DNA from: Ziziphus jujuba
Taxonomy: Eukaryota; Streptophyta; Magnoliopsida; Rosales; Rhamnaceae
NCBI RefSeq assembly: GCF_031755915.1
Contig: NC_083382.1
Coordinates: 1,984,001 to 2,048,000 of the forward strand
Direction of reading: 5' to 3'
Length of the DNA stretch: 64,000 bases
The position numbers and the translations under genes are program-made. This document shows, in pieces, positions 10,462-22,965 of this stretch; within the stretch, counting starts at the first letter, position 1, and each line of letters begins with the position of its first letter. The notes below the pieces were generated by a model. That model saw only the letters and a list, made by a program, of their open reading frames with translations, had not been told where the DNA came from and did not search any database.

Positions 10462-13394
10462 TGTCAGGACCCGTCCAGAATTCCTTCCCCGGAACCCTAG
10501 ACAGCCCTGATCCCAGGGAAACCCTACCGGACCCTCCAAAGGAAAATCCGACAGAGCCTCCCCTAAGGGATTTACTTACCACAAATTACCTGCACTGAAA
10601 ACACACTTCTAAAAACATCCCCTTATTCCTCCCACAAACTACAAGTTGTTCCACAAATTGCAGCACTTCAAAAATAAAACAACAGCAGCAACCCAGTGCA
10701 TAAAGAACAACCACACGTCCAATACAGTATACAGAGCATTATACAGATACATGAGGAATTTATAAAACGACAGATAAAGAAGCAATACAAGGTCAAGAGG
10801 AAAAAGGGAAGAAAAACTGCTTGAACCTTCGGCAACGAACTGAGACGTTGGGCTCGCCCCGGACAATCAACGTCTCCAACCTGGACCTAGGGGAACGGAA
10901 TTTAAGAGTGTGAGATGCTAATCATCTCAGTGAGTGACCCTATCTACTATACACCTTTAATAATAATAATATAAAAATAAAGGAATTTAATTAAGCAATA
11001 CCGAACAATTAAATAAATAAATAAATAAATATTTGAAGTAATAATTTCTCTCAAAACCCTCACTATTCACTCTGTTTGAAATGTTCCCCTTTTAAAACAT
11101 TTTCACAAAACCCTTGTACGTACTTCCCAAAAACCAAGGAACCAAACAAATTAATAAACAACAAATAAACAAATAAATACATAAATACCCCAAATATAAA
11201 TAACTGCAATAAATTATAATAAATAATTTTTTGAACACCTTTGGGGTTTTAAACTTTAATTGCAATTTACACCGACAATTACACCTGACGCACCACACCA
11301 TATACCGGTGATGCCCTCCGATACCCAGCGTCCCGAGCACCGACTGGCGGGAGGTTAAAGAGAGAAACCTGCAGTGGTCACTTCGGCGTCCCGACAGTAC
11401 CGACTGCTAAAACCATCAACCCGGCCAAGGAGGGGGGCGGCTGTGCACAACAATAACCTTGCCTGCCCACGGTCCAATGGCAACTCACGGGTGAAGTAAT
11501 AACCGTGCGCTAAACCAGATAATAACCGCGCACTACCACGTGTCCATACACCATACACCAGAACACCAATACTGTGTGAGTGCGTCTAAAAATAAACAAT
11601 AATAACCAACCGTACCGTTTTTCCAAAAACCACCGTGGGAAGTATACCATATTTTCACAAAACACCATCCCACATATTTTTATTTAAACAACCCGGTACG
11701 AAACAACGATAACCAACAAACCACAATTTTCCTCGAAATACGAGATGCAACCATAAAAATACCGCGGGCATAATTTATAAAATATAACCAAATATTTTCG
11801 TAAAATATTTAACCCAATTATGCCCGGAAAATCAAATTTAAAACCACGTACAAATACCACCAAAATTCACTTTGCTCATGCATAATAAATTAAACAACAA
11901 TATAATTCATAATTAAATCACCATAAAATAATAATCGGGAATTTCTTAATGATCCCAAAATTTCCATTTATTACCAATGGTAAATATATATATAAAATAA
12001 TATTTTTCCCGATTGTATTTAAAATACACCACATGAGCACAATTTTACAGATACCAAATTAATACCACATAAATACAATTAATTACCCCGAAAATATTTT
12101 TAAAGGTGGGTCACTCACCTGGAGCACGTAATTAACCCATGATCCACCACGGGATCAATTCTACGACTCACCGGTGCTCCTAGAACAAAATTCACAGACA
12201 GTCAAATAAATTAATATTTTATTCGGGTAAATAATACCCGGTACCCGGGGGCTCAAACACAAACGTTAACCAAAATGGTCGAATGATATACCGAATCGAA
12301 GCTCGTGGAACGAGGATCACCAATCCGGTCTCCGTCGACCCCAATTCCGCCGGAGGTGGCCGGAATTTGGTCGGAAAGGTTCGACCGGTGTTCACTTCCC
12401 CATATCTCGCAAACCGCTTCGAATTTCTGGGATTGGAGGCCATTTTTGGATTCAGAGGACCCAAAATAGGGGGATAGGAGGCTCAATTGGGAGTGGGCTG
12501 GCCGGAAAACACAAGAAAAGAGGAGAGAGAAACTTGGCCGGCCGGCGGCTTCTCCGGCCCGATCGGCGCGCGTCCGGCGGCGGCTGGCCGTGAAACTTGG
12601 CGGCCAAGCTCGCGAGGTGGCGGGCTTCCTTGGTGGCTGGCGCGTGAGGGCTATGGGTGGCCGGAATTCAAAAACACGGGAGAGAGAGAGGGACGGCCGG
12701 AGGGAAGAAAAATAACTGTGTGTGTCGTGTGTGTTTCGGGGAAGAAGAAGGGAAAAAAAGAAAAAAAAGAAAAAGAAAAAGAAAAAGAAATGGTGGTGTT
12801 TTCCCACGTGGGGAAAAGAAAAGAAAAAGAAAAAGAAATAATTAAATAATATTAATAATAATATTATTATTCAAAAATAATAATATAATTTGATTTTTTT
12901 TTTTTTTTTCACATGGTTGACATGTGGCATTTCACCATGGTGACACATGGCCACCTTCATTGAGTCACACGTGGCACCTCGTTATGCGTGTAAAAATAAT
13001 ATTAAAATAATACAGTATTTGAAAAACTTTACAGGTCCATAACTTTCAAACCACATGTCCAAATCGGACGTGCCGCTAGTCTACGGACTCGTATCGACGA
13101 GCACTTCACAACCATGCATGAGTCAAAGCTCAACCTTGCATGAATAAAAAGTCAACTCCGGCATCCCTTGGACAGTTTGGACCTCAACTTGTTTTGCTCA
13201 AAACTTTCAAACCGTAGCTCCGTTTTCGACGTGCTACCAGTCTACAAACTCGTGCCAACGTGTACTTTGTAACGGTACCTCAGTCAACCTAGAATTCCAA
13301 CCGGATCAAAAAGTCAACTTTTGACCCCTTGGTCAACGGTCAACCTCGGTCAACGTGCAAAAATTTCCGACATGGTTCGGGACGGGGTGTTACA
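10462..13394 (-). repeat. LTR of G2 (5' LTR in element orientation), 2933 bp
   Basis: Partner of 6900-9869, with the same ends and internal order. The ATATC duplication follows at 13395. Confidence 0.93.
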
Positions 13395-13541
13395 ATATCA
13401 GAACCAGAAATGTAAGAGACTTTGAACTCAAAACACATATAAGGATTAAAAAAAGAAGCCCAAGTGCTAGAGAAAAATATAAATCGAATAAAAGTCCACC
13501 TTCCATAAACTTAAACTTTTGCGATCAATGGTAATTCAACT

Positions 13542-13856
13542 GAAATTAGTTTGACATATTTATTTAAATGGCAGTCTTACCCTCTTTTTGAACATTTCCA
13601 ACTACTAATATAGACTAGAAAGAAATAATAATTCTGTGGAAACTATTTCTTAGTAAATAGATTTCTTAAAACTTTATCATGGTTAAAGTACTTGAGTTAA
13701 CTATAAGATAATGACATATAGTTAAAAGAATTGGGTTTTGGGTGTCAAAATGGAATCATAATAATAAAGAAAAAATGCAAATAAGTTAGAATCCATATTA
13801 AATACCATAATTTTAACATAAGAAGAAAGAAACATGGAGATAAAGAAGATCATCAC
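13542..13856. other. Host DNA without a gene, duplicated at 35935-36238
   Basis: No coding frame is supported. It matches 35935-36238, for example TTTGACATATTTATTTAAAT at 13550 and 35939. In gene terms it is downstream (intron side) of the exon-1 block that follows. Confidence 0.7.
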
Positions 13857-13967
13857 CATGATGGGCATAGGTTCTGTAGGAGTTGCGCCTCCATGTGTAG
13901 ATGTGATCTCCAGGCTTTAGCTGCCTTTTATGTATCTTGTTCGAAATCAGTCTCTGGATATTGAACG
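13857..13967 (-). pseudogene. Lone exon 1 of an LRAT-domain gene
   Basis: The minus strand encodes an open LRAT N-terminal segment: SNKIHKRQLKPGDHIYTWRR, then a short linker and AHHG. It is followed by a splice donor (G then GTGATG) at 13856. The GDHIY block and the His of HHG (first catalytic His of the fold) are intact. No exon 2 follows before G2 or G1. By comparison with the other blocks its exon 2 should be an L6-type copy beyond the left edge of the window, separated by the Gypsy insertions. No in-frame ATG is visible; an upstream exon or start was not found. Confidence 0.6.
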
Positions 13968-14156
13968 GGTAATGTTTTAGTAAGTAATTTTATTACATAA
14001 ATAAACAAAAGAGAGTAAATTTTATCATCTATAGTTCTTCAATTTTGTGTTTTATTTTGAAGAAATGTATATTTGTTCCCTTTGTTAGTAGTCCACTTAC
14101 ATATTTTACTATAAACAGTACTTATAAAATTAAAAAAAAGAAGAAAAAAACACTTA

Positions 14157-14362
14157 TAGTAAGGTTTCATTTGGCATAGTTTTTACTTTTCCAAAAGTGC
14201 TTGCAAAAAATCTATTTTTTATTGGCTTTGGTTAAAAGCTCTTAGAAGCTTTGAAGGTATAAAATATTTTTAAAAAATTATCTAAATATTTTTAAAAGCA
14301 ATTTTTAAACTTTAAAAATTAGAAGTAACTTTTCACAAGCATTATCAAACAGGATTTAAATA
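14157..14362. mobile_element. Possible hAT-like MITE
   Basis: About 205 bp with imperfect inverted ends (AAGGTTTCATTTGGCATAG against the complement of GCATTATCAAACAGGATTT) and a rough internal fold around AAAAGTGCTTG and CAAGCATT. A copy sits at 36527-36735 in the duplicated block. No clear 8-bp target duplication was found. Confidence 0.35.
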
Positions 14363-14462
14363 TCACTTAATTTAAACACTTAAGTATTACTAAATTTATT
14401 CACCGAATATTTATTTTGTTTCTACATAAATAATAATAATAATAATAGTCATGCGGAAAATA

Positions 14463-14947
14463 TTATAACGCTGAAAATATTACTTTTTGTAATATTGCTA
14501 GGTAGGAAAGTATGATACATGCTAGAATCCAGACCACTCGAGGAGTCTCGGACAGCAGTTGACGCGGCTCAGACCACGTTCGTACTGTTAATAGCAACTC
14601 AATACCGAAATAAGTCATCAGCAATACTATGAACAGGTCAATTAAGGATTGAATAGGTCTGACACCCGACGCAGCAGAAGACAATTCCTTAGCAACATGA
14701 GGCAATGTCTCTACTCGATCCACTTTAATAACATTAGGACGGGCTCCGATATCAGAGCCAAATCTATAAATACAGTATAAGCCAAAACATGTTGCTATCA
14801 CACCAGTAAAAGTTGCAGCTGTGATTTGCTGCAGAAAAAGAAAGAAAGTGACCGTAACAGCCAAGAAAAATGCTGCAGCTTGCCAACTTCTGCTGAAATT
14901 TATGTTATCTATCACTAGCAAGCCCGTTTTGCAATACATTGCAAAGT
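14463..14947 (-). pseudogene. L1: LRAT-domain exon 2, C-terminal part only
   Basis: It begins at the MYCKTG motif and continues through the membrane-associated C-terminus (two strongly hydrophobic stretches) to a stop at 14463, closely resembling L7. Everything before, including exon 1, both catalytic His and the position of the catalytic Cys, is missing. At 14948 the sequence jumps to the intergenic DNA found upstream of the sister gene (AGGACAATACGGGGTTTGGA, also at 56157). A deletion thus fused the back half of the gene to its own upstream region. The 158-residue frame remains open but lacks the catalytic core. Confidence 0.85.
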
Positions 14948-17528
14948 CTGACAGAGGACAATACGGGGTTTGGACTGTGATGGAGAAAGGATTGGCTGAC
15001 AGAGGAGTAAGCCCCTGTTACTAAACAAATAGTTATGCCATGACATCAAACAATAAGGGAAAAGATGCTACCCTAGTACCTACTCTTTTACGTCAGTCAG
15101 TCAGTTAGTGTCCCTTATGTCCATGAAATAAGGCAACAGGGGCAGCGTGTCACTGATAGGAATTTTTCTACTCCTCAAACTTATGAGTGTACATATTTAT
15201 TTTACTGTGTATAACCAAATAACAGAACAGACAGAGAAAGAGATGGCCTAATGTTCATCCAAAAACTGGGCTATAAAAATAACAATGCTCCCAAAACATC
15301 TGTCAGAAAGATATTTTGTCTAATTGTGTTGCCTGTTGTCGTTTCCTGCAAAGTTGGCCAGGAACAAGCAGATAACAAATATGTAAGAATCTAAGACAGC
15401 AAAGCACCTAGAGTAATCGGCAGAGCAAAAAAAAAAAACACGAAAGAAGAACAGACAAAAGCTGTCTTTATTTTATGCGATAATTACAAAGACTTACCTT
15501 ATAGTTATTAAAGTTTTTATTATTATCCTTGTGTTTTGATATTTTTTAGATACTTCTCTTTAGTTTTCTTTTTCTTTCAAATTATTATTTTATGATATAT
15601 AATATATAATTTAATAAAAAAATTAATAAGTGAAAAGACAAGAATGCCTTTATAATTAAAAGACAAAGTTTTCTATATGAAATACAAATAAAATAGTGGA
15701 ATCTCATTGCCAAACAATCACCATTGCCCAAAGAGCATAACCTATTTATAAAACATTTTATATCTATGGCAAACCAACCTTTTCGACTTCTTCATTCTTC
15801 TTTGGATTAAAAAGGTTGGGGAAGACAACCCATTGATGCAGACTTTTTAAGCTTTGATTGTTGGTTTTTGCTTTTTTTAAACCCAGTCACATGTGTATAT
15901 ATATATATATATATATATGTACACGTTTAGCAAAGGGGACAAGAACAATATAGGAAACAGTTTAAAAGAAAGAAAGCCATATATAAGAACATTAATAGAA
16001 AACAATAAAATTCATATTCATTACATCAACACACCTGATTTTTTTATTTACCGGATAAAAGATTTACAAATATTCAAAGTGCTAAAAACAAGAGTAACTA
16101 TTGGATTCCTTGAGTGAGTCATATGGAACCTTCAATTAATTGAGAGAAAGAAAGTGGCAGAAAAATATTTGGGATGGATTTCTCATCAGATTACATCCAG
16201 TTCAAGCCATTGTTTATTGCACGAGTGTTGCCTTCCCATCAGATTCTCGTCTGTAGGTTTGACTGTTCGGTAACAACGTTTTAAAAACCTAAAGAAGTTT
16301 GTCTTTTACTTATTGATTTTAAAAGAAATTGTTTATTCTATGCTAAAAAATTATAGTTTGGAGGGAAAATAAATTTAGAAGAGAAGAATCTGAAAAAAAA
16401 AAAAAAAAAAATCAAAACACGAATATAATATTAAAAAACTTTCAAACTATAAAATGAGTTAATGTAATTATCTCTTTTTTTATTCAACAAAAGCATATAA
16501 AAAGTCAAATTTTGAACTCTTCACCCATTTTATCTTGACGGTATCCACTTGTTTTCATTCCAAACATAAACAAAATTAAAGTGTAAACTGTGGTAACTTT
16601 TTAATAAACCATAATATTGTCATTTCGTCTTGTTAAAAAAGAAGAAAATATCTAACAAATTTATGTTAACAAACTGTTTGAGAAATCATAAAAGCGACCT
16701 GACATAAAAATGAATAATAAGAGCTAGACCAATGGAGGTTTAAAAAAAGTATATATATCCAAATGAAGAATATAATAATACTTACATGAGCTAGACTAAT
16801 GACCCTAAGAATTGTCATTGTCAAGAAGAACATGATAATATATGATGTTATAGAGAAGATGCATGGCTCTAGATTAAGCAGGATTTGGATAATTGCTTCA
16901 TGTACTAACTTTTGTATTTGACAGCATTGTATAATACGTTATGTATTTCTTGATACCATGCACAGTGTAGCTGGATTATTTTCCACACCGCTTACCCATG
17001 CCTTCTTTCTTGAATTTGATCTAACTTGACAGTACCTATATATGCTCCACCCCATTTCACATACTTACAGATTTAGTCACATCTTTGAGATTAATAATAT
17101 GCCAGCAAATACCATGGAACTCAACCCATCTGTGTATCTAATGATGAAACACGGATGTTTACCCATACGTTATGGATCTTTTTATTTTAAAAAGCAAAAA
17201 GTGCACTCCAGTAGTGAAGCGGGTGATTGCATATACAGCAGTATATCCATTTTTTTGATAAGTTGAGCAGGATAGATTTCATTATTGGACTGTCCCATTA
17301 GTTCAAATAAATAAAAATTACAATTTCCATCAATCGAACGCGCCCCACATACAACCAGCGGTTATAATCCAGTCGAGTAGACAATTTTTAATCCTCATAG
17401 CCAAGGTATGTTTAGGAAATCAAAATTTGCCTATCAAAATAAGGTAACAAATAAACTTGGATACTAATGTCAAATAAAGCTGTAGGGATCAACGTAAAAG
17501 CAATAAATCTCCCAAAAGCAGCTAATTC
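14948..17528. other. Intergenic DNA, triplicated in the window
   Basis: No gene is supported. It aligns with about 38640-40073 plus 47106-47270, and with about 56157-58286. Landmarks are AAACAATAAGGGAAAAGATG (15046, 38755, 56248) and the TA microsatellite at about 15896-15918. At 16226-16240 it holds the unfilled target GTTGCCTTCCCATC that Copia element C2 entered in the sister block. Confidence 0.75.
15896..15918. repeat. TA microsatellite
   Basis: A run of TA dinucleotides, also present at about 39750-39770 in the sister block. Confidence 0.8.
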
Positions 17529-18116
17529 CTAAACTCCAACTCTACGAGCATCCTTACGATATCCTATATCAGACAATAGTCTGCAGATTGAGTAAAGGAC
17601 ATAACACAAAGCTAGCCCACCAACAAAATTACTAATACTAGTTAGCACCAATGAATATGGAAATGAAATGATAGCACAAATGGCAGCAAAAACGGATGCT
17701 ATCTGTCCACTACGGCTGAGGGCAATGATCCTTGGCGATAGCAACCCTGTTTTGCAGTATATTGCAAAGTCTTCACAGTTGTTGTTGAAGAGGTTGTAGG
17801 CACCAAAGCCATCATTCTTCAGGAGGAAATAGGCACGGTGTAGGACAAGTCTTGGTGGATCCAAATAGGCAATACGAACTGTACCTCCTCGACTTTTAGC
17901 TATAAAGAAATCTAGATCAACATCATAGTCATAACGGTAGAGTTTGCCACCCTTGAGCAAATTATGCATGTTGCAAATCCTCATACGATCACCGGTTATT
18001 TGATAACCATTGCCCCACCATCGGTGGAATATAGACCAGCTGGATGTTATAGGAGCATCTTCTCGAGTTAGATGGATCACCTTTCTTTTACCCTCCTTTT
18101 ACCAATATATATATTC
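17529..18116 (-). pseudogene. L2 exon 2, LRAT-domain gene, disrupted
   Basis: The frame carries VIHLTREDAP, an RGG-containing middle, NNNCEDFAIYCKTG with the catalytic Cys, and one hydrophobic region. Two lesions show against L12. First, between the acceptor (exon start 18116) and VIHL there is a net +1 base, so the segment after IYI falls out of frame and meets TAA. Second, the codon for Gln in the L12 sequence RIQELAA is TAG here, cutting about 60 residues off the C-terminus. Its exon 1 lies at 24231-24333 beyond the Copia element C1, which sits in the intron. Sister of L12. Confidence 0.85.
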
Positions 18117-18140
18117 CTGCACATACATATATATATATAT

Positions 18141-18788
18141 TGTGAAGTTTTAATCCTCAAATTCTACTTGTAATGCTGTTGTGCTGCTGTGATATGCTAC
18201 TGAGGTCTGGTGCAGAATCTGGTTTGAAGCTTCGAATGGTCAAAACGGTGCACTTCATTAATCTGGAAATAAAGAGTGAAAAAGTAGTCACTTTACTCTC
18301 ATTTTAACAACTAACAAAACGGCTACGTGTTCTAATGTCATTGGTGCAGTAGTTAAGTTGAACTACATCATTTTGAAGAAACATTCTTTATAAATAGCTT
18401 TCTTCTTCACCAATAAGGCGAAGTGTGGGAAAACCAATTTCTGGAAGTTGCAGAGAGCGGGAAAATTCCTGAAAATTGAGCTTTTCTTCTGAGTGTTCTT
18501 TATTGTTGGGTTTTGTGGTTCTTGGTGAGAGTTCTAAGTGAACAAAAGTGAAGAACAAGAAGAAAAAAGGTGTAACTGGGAATTGGGTTCAAGAATGTGT
18601 ATCTGTGTGGATTTACCATTGTAGTTTCAATCTGTAAACAACAGTTTATCAATAAGATAGCAGAAGCTCTCACTGGAGCAATGAGGACGTAGGCAATCTT
18701 AGCCAAACCTCGCTAAATCTTGTTATTGTTTGTGTTACTTAGTTTTATTTTTTTATTTTTTATTTTTTGGCTCTCTGATTTTCCAACA
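18141..18788 (+). repeat. 5' LTR of C1
   Basis: Directly followed by GTGGTATCAGAGC, the tRNA-Met primer site (18789-18801). Confidence 0.92.
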
Positions 18789-18807
18789 GTGGTATCAGAG
18801 CTATTGG

Positions 18808-18965
18808 GTATTTCCAATTCTCGATGAGTTGGATATTCTGCCTTTTTTAATTCTTGGTGATTTGGTTTTCTTCAATTCTTGGTGAGTTGGGCATTTTCAA
18901 TCCTTGGTGAGTTGGGTAATTTCGGTTCTTGGAGAATTTGAAAATTTTCAATTCTGGGTGAGTTT
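18808..18965 (+). repeat. Short tandem repeat in the C1 leader
   Basis: About six degenerate copies of a 24-35 bp unit with the core AATTCTTGGTGAGTTGG lie between the primer site and gag. Confidence 0.65.
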
Positions 18966-19013
18966 TTGATTAACAATCTTGGAAGAGAGATTTGGTGCTG
19001 GCCAATTCAAAGG

Positions 19014-22000
19014 ATGTCTACAAAATTGGAGATTGAAGTCTTCAATGGAAAGGAAGACTTCTTGCTCTGGCGCAAGAAGATGAGGGCTGTGCTGATCCAG
19101 ATGAAGGTGGCAAGGGCAATCGATGGATCATATGCAACAGATGTCACCGAAGAAAAGAAGCTTGAAATTGATGAAATTGCAATGAGTACTATCATCCTTC
19201 ATTTTTCTGACAATGTGTTGAGGTAGGTAGATGATGTGAGTACTACTTCATAGATATGGCAGAAACTTGAACAGCTTTACTTGGTGAGATCTTTACCTGA
19301 CAGAATTCTTTTATTAGAACAATTTTTTGGTTTCAAAATGGATACCACTAAGGACTTAGATGCTAACCTTGATTCTTTTAATCGCTTAACACTGAGTTTT
19401 GCAAACTGTAGTGTTGTTTTTGATGATGAACATCATGCTGTGGTATTATTAAACTCCTTGCCTGAGACTTATAGAGAAGTGAAGAATGCCATTAAGTATG
19501 GCAGAGACTCTTTGTCCTTATAAACAGTAGTGAGTGCCCTCAGGTCCCAAGACTTGGAATTGAAATCTGAGTCTAAAAGGGAAGGACTTACAGTAAGAGG
19601 TAGGAGCACCACTCGAAGCTGGGGTCACAATGACCATAGGAGTAAATCTAGAGAACATCCTAGATCTAAATCTAGGACAAGAGGTAGGAGGTGTTATTAC
19701 TATAAAAGAGAGGGACATTTTATTAAAAATTGTTTTAAGAAAAGGAAAGATGAAAAAGAAAAAGGCCAAGAAACAGGTGACTTGGCAGTGGCTTATACTA
19801 GTTTGGAGCCTACAGAGGTTTTGGTTGTATCTTCCAATCAAGACAAATCTGAATGGGTGTTAGATTCAGGTTGTTCCTTTTCATATGTGTCTTGATTTAA
19901 GTTGTTTCCACTCTTATTCTAAGTGTGAAGGTGGGCAAGTCTTTCTAGGAAACAACTGGTCATGTTAAGTAGTTGGCATTGGAAATGTGCTACTACAACT
20001 ATTAAATGGTACCATTGAGACTCTTACTTCAGTTAGACATGTCCCTGATTTGAAGAGGAATTTAATTTCTCTTGGCATGTTAGATGAATCTGGTTTTTCT
20101 TGTAAAACTGAAAATGGTATTTTGAAAGTGACTAAGGGTTCTCTTGTTGTTATGAAAGGTGTGAAAAAGAATGGTTTGTATGTTTTGCTCGGTAAAACAG
20201 TGACTAATTTTAGTAATGCTTCTGTTAGTTCATCAACTGATAAAACTATTTTGTGGCATAATAGATTGGGTCACATTAGTGAAAAAGGTTTGTACTACTT
20301 GAATAAACAGAATGTGTTTGGTAAGAACATAGTCAGCAAGCTAGAATTTTAGGAAAATTGTATTTTGGGAAAACAACATAGGCTTAGCTTTAACTTAAGT
20401 ACAAGTAGAGCTAAATCTATGTTAGAATATGTGCATGCTGATTTGTGGGGCCCTGCCAAGGCACAAACACAAAGTGGTAATAGGTATTTTTTTATCAATA
20501 ATTGATGATTTTTCTCAAAAAGTTTGGATTTACTTGCTGAAAACCAAAGACGAAGCATTTACTAGGTTTAAAGAATGGAAATTGCTTGTTGAAAATCAAA
20601 CCAATAAACCTGTAAAAGCCTTGAGAACCGATAATGGTCTAGAATTTTGTAATAGAAAATTTGATAATTTCTGTAAGTCTCATAGTATATTAAGACATAG
20701 AACTGTTAAGCACACACCACAACAAAATGGTATGGCTGGAAGGATAAATAGGACTTTGCTTGATAAGGTTAGATGTATGCTTGTTTCATCTGGTTTACTT
20801 AAATTGTTTTGGGATGAGGCTGTTATGACAGCTATGCAATTGGTAAATTTATCACCATCTACTGTTTTAAATTTTAAATCCCCTGAACATGTGTGGCTTG
20901 ATAAGAGGCCTGATTATAGCAAGCTTAGAATTTTTGGCTGGGCTATATATGTACATCAAGCTGAGGGAAAACTTGAACCTAAGAGTATAAAATGTGTTTT
21001 CTTAGGTTGTCCTCTAGGTGTTAAAGGCTATAGACTTTGGGATAAAGAAAGTCAGGGTTATAAAGTCATTATAAGTAGAGATGTGATATTTGATGAAACT
21101 TTTATACCTTGTAAAGTTACTAATAGTGTAGGAAATGAGATGAGTAACAAGCTGGAAACAAGGAGTCTTGATTTACTTCCTGAGATGGAAAGTCAAGAGG
21201 ATGAAAATCTAAGTGATAAGCCATATGATGAAGCTGTCCTTGAACCTGCAAGTGTTGATGAACCAGAAAAGCATACACCTGCCCAATTAGATGAAAAGTC
21301 AGAAGATGAACAACCAAAGCAGAAATCCTCGAGTCCAAGATAGAACAATATAGCTTCACCAGGATACTTGCTGACCCGAGATAAACCAAAAAGGCAAATG
21401 AAGCCTAATAGAAAGTACAGATATACAGATTTCATAGCTTTTGCCTAGGTGGTATTCTAAGATCTTACAGATAATGAGCCAAGAAGTTATTTGAAAGCTG
21501 TAAAATCAAAGAAAGTTGTAAATTGGAAAGAAGCTATGGTTGAAGAAATGGAATCTTTACATAAAAATGAGACTTGGAAGTTGGTACCAGCACCTGCAAA
21601 CCAGAAAATTGTAGATTGCAAATGGATCTATAAAGTCAAGGAAGGAATGACAGAGTCTGAACCAGTGAGATTTAAAGCCAGATTAGTGGCTAAGGGGTTT
21701 ACTCAAGTTAAAGGCATAGACTACAATGAAATTTTCTCACCGGTTGTTAAGTATACAGCCATAAGGGTCATGTTGGCTTTGGTAACTCAGTTTGATTGGG
21801 AGTTAGAATAGATGGATGTTAAGACTACGTTTCTTCATGGAGACCAAGACAGTGGTATAAAAGGTTTGATTCATTTGTGGTAAAAGTTGGTTTTGTGAGA
21901 AGTAATTTTGACAATTGTTTATATTTTAAGGACGCTATGATAGACAAAGCAGTATATCTTTTATTATATGTGGATGATATGCTACTGGCAGGTCCAAATG

Positions 22001-22899
22001 GTAAACTTGTACGTTTTGTGAAGAATTTACACAAGTCTAAGTTTGAAATGAAGGACCTTGGACAAGCCAAGAAAATTTTGGAAATAGAAATTGTGAGAAA
22101 CAGATCGAGATATGAGATGAAGCTGCTGCAATCTTCCTACATTCAGAAAGTGGTGTCCAAATTTTCTATGGAAGGTGCAAAACCAGCAAGGGTTCCACTT
22201 GGTGGACATTTCAAGCTGTCTAGTGAGCAATGTCTAGCTGCTGAGCAAGAGAAGAAGGATATGGTGGCTGTACCATATTCAATGCAGTGGGATTTGTGAT
22301 GTATGTGATGATCTGCACTAGGCCAGATTTAGCTCATGCCATTAGTGTCTTGAATAGATAAATGGCTAATCCTGGCCGAGATCATTGGGAGGCAATGAAA
22401 TGGCTTCTATGATATTTGAAGCACACAATGAGTGAAGGTTTGATTTATAAAGGAAATTCAAGTGAAGTTGAGTTAATTGGGTATTTGGATTCGGACTATA
22501 CTGGTGACAGGGACAGAAGGAGATCTATATCTTCTTATATGTTCACTTTGGGTGGAAATTGTATAAGTTGGAAGTTCCAGCTGCAACCTGTGGTGGCTTT
22601 ATCGACAACTGAATCTGAGTATATGGCAGCAACAAAGGCTGCAAAAGAAGCTATCTGGCTTAAGGGCTTGTTAAGAGAACTTAAAGCTCTAAATCAAGAG
22701 GTTTTTTTATACTCAGATAGTCAAAGTGCTATTCACTGTGTCAAAATCCAGTTTTAATGAGAGGTCTAAACATATTCAAGTCAGGTATCAGTTTGTCCGA
22801 GATATGACAGCTCAACAGGTGATTAAGTTGAAGAAAATTCCTACTGAGCTCAATCCTTCTGATATGGGTACAAAGGTGCTTACTAGGCTGATTTGGTGA
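19014..22899 (+). pseudogene. Gag-pol of C1, many stops and a deletion
   Basis: From the ATG at 19014 (MSTKLEIEVFNGKEDF) the Copia domains follow in order. The zinc knuckle is CYYYKREGHFIKNC with the second Cys changed to Tyr. The protease motif is DSGCS, then a stop. Integrase carries WHNRLGH, HADLWGP, TDNGLEF and TPQQNG. Reverse transcriptase has [10 protein letters not shown] and the YVDDMLL active site. RNase H has STTESEYMAATKAAKEA. Stops fall near 19226, 19521, 19893, 20350 and 21809. A deletion near 21840 removes the middle of the reverse transcriptase. The frame cannot give a working enzyme. Confidence 0.9.
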
Positions 22900-22965
22900 T
22901 GGTTGTTTTTGCTGGGATGGTGATGAGTTTCTGCTAATTTTGAATTTGAGGATTAGGTGGAGATA

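Larger units (their letters stand above)
6900..13394 (-). mobile_element. Gypsy-type non-autonomous LTR element G2, no coding capacity
   Basis: Two near-identical LTRs (6900-9869 and 10462-13394) flank only 592 bp. On the minus strand the element opens TGTAACACCCCG and ends GGGTCCTGACA, as G1 does, so they are related families. It is flanked by a perfect 5-bp target duplication ATATC (6895-6899 and 13395-13399). Neither gag nor pol is present. Two long LTRs around a tiny non-coding core with intact priming sites fits a LARD- or TRIM-like passenger moved in trans. A few substitutions and one purine-tract length change separate the LTRs, so insertion was fairly recent. Confidence 0.93.
6626..13541 (+). 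mobile_element. TRIM element with three 77-bp LTRs and two internal parts, split by G2
   Basis: A 77-bp direct repeat occurs at 6626-6702, 6816-6892 and 13465-13541. The first copy starts TGTTAGAGAAAAATATAAAT and ends TTTCAACA. Each of the first two is followed by a decayed tRNA-Met primer-like site (TGATATCAGAACC across the second junction). A purine tract, AAAGAGGGGGGAG, precedes the second copy. This is the layout of a terminal-repeat retrotransposon in miniature, here as an LTR-internal-LTR-internal-LTR chain of about 420 bp without G2. Flanks are GGAAT and GAAAT (4 of 5 match). The paralogous block has a single GGAAT at 35933-35937 with no insert, which confirms both outer ends. Confidence 0.8.

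Noticed and set aside
12253..12807. 184-codon minus-strand frame
   Set aside because: It starts in the complementary poly-Phe tract and is absent from the other LTR of the same element.
13857..13967. Repeated GTGATGGGC/TGTAGATGTGATC blocks considered as a regulatory repeat or small RNA
   Set aside because: On the minus strand every block translates to the LRAT N-terminus and ends at a GT donor, so they are first exons.
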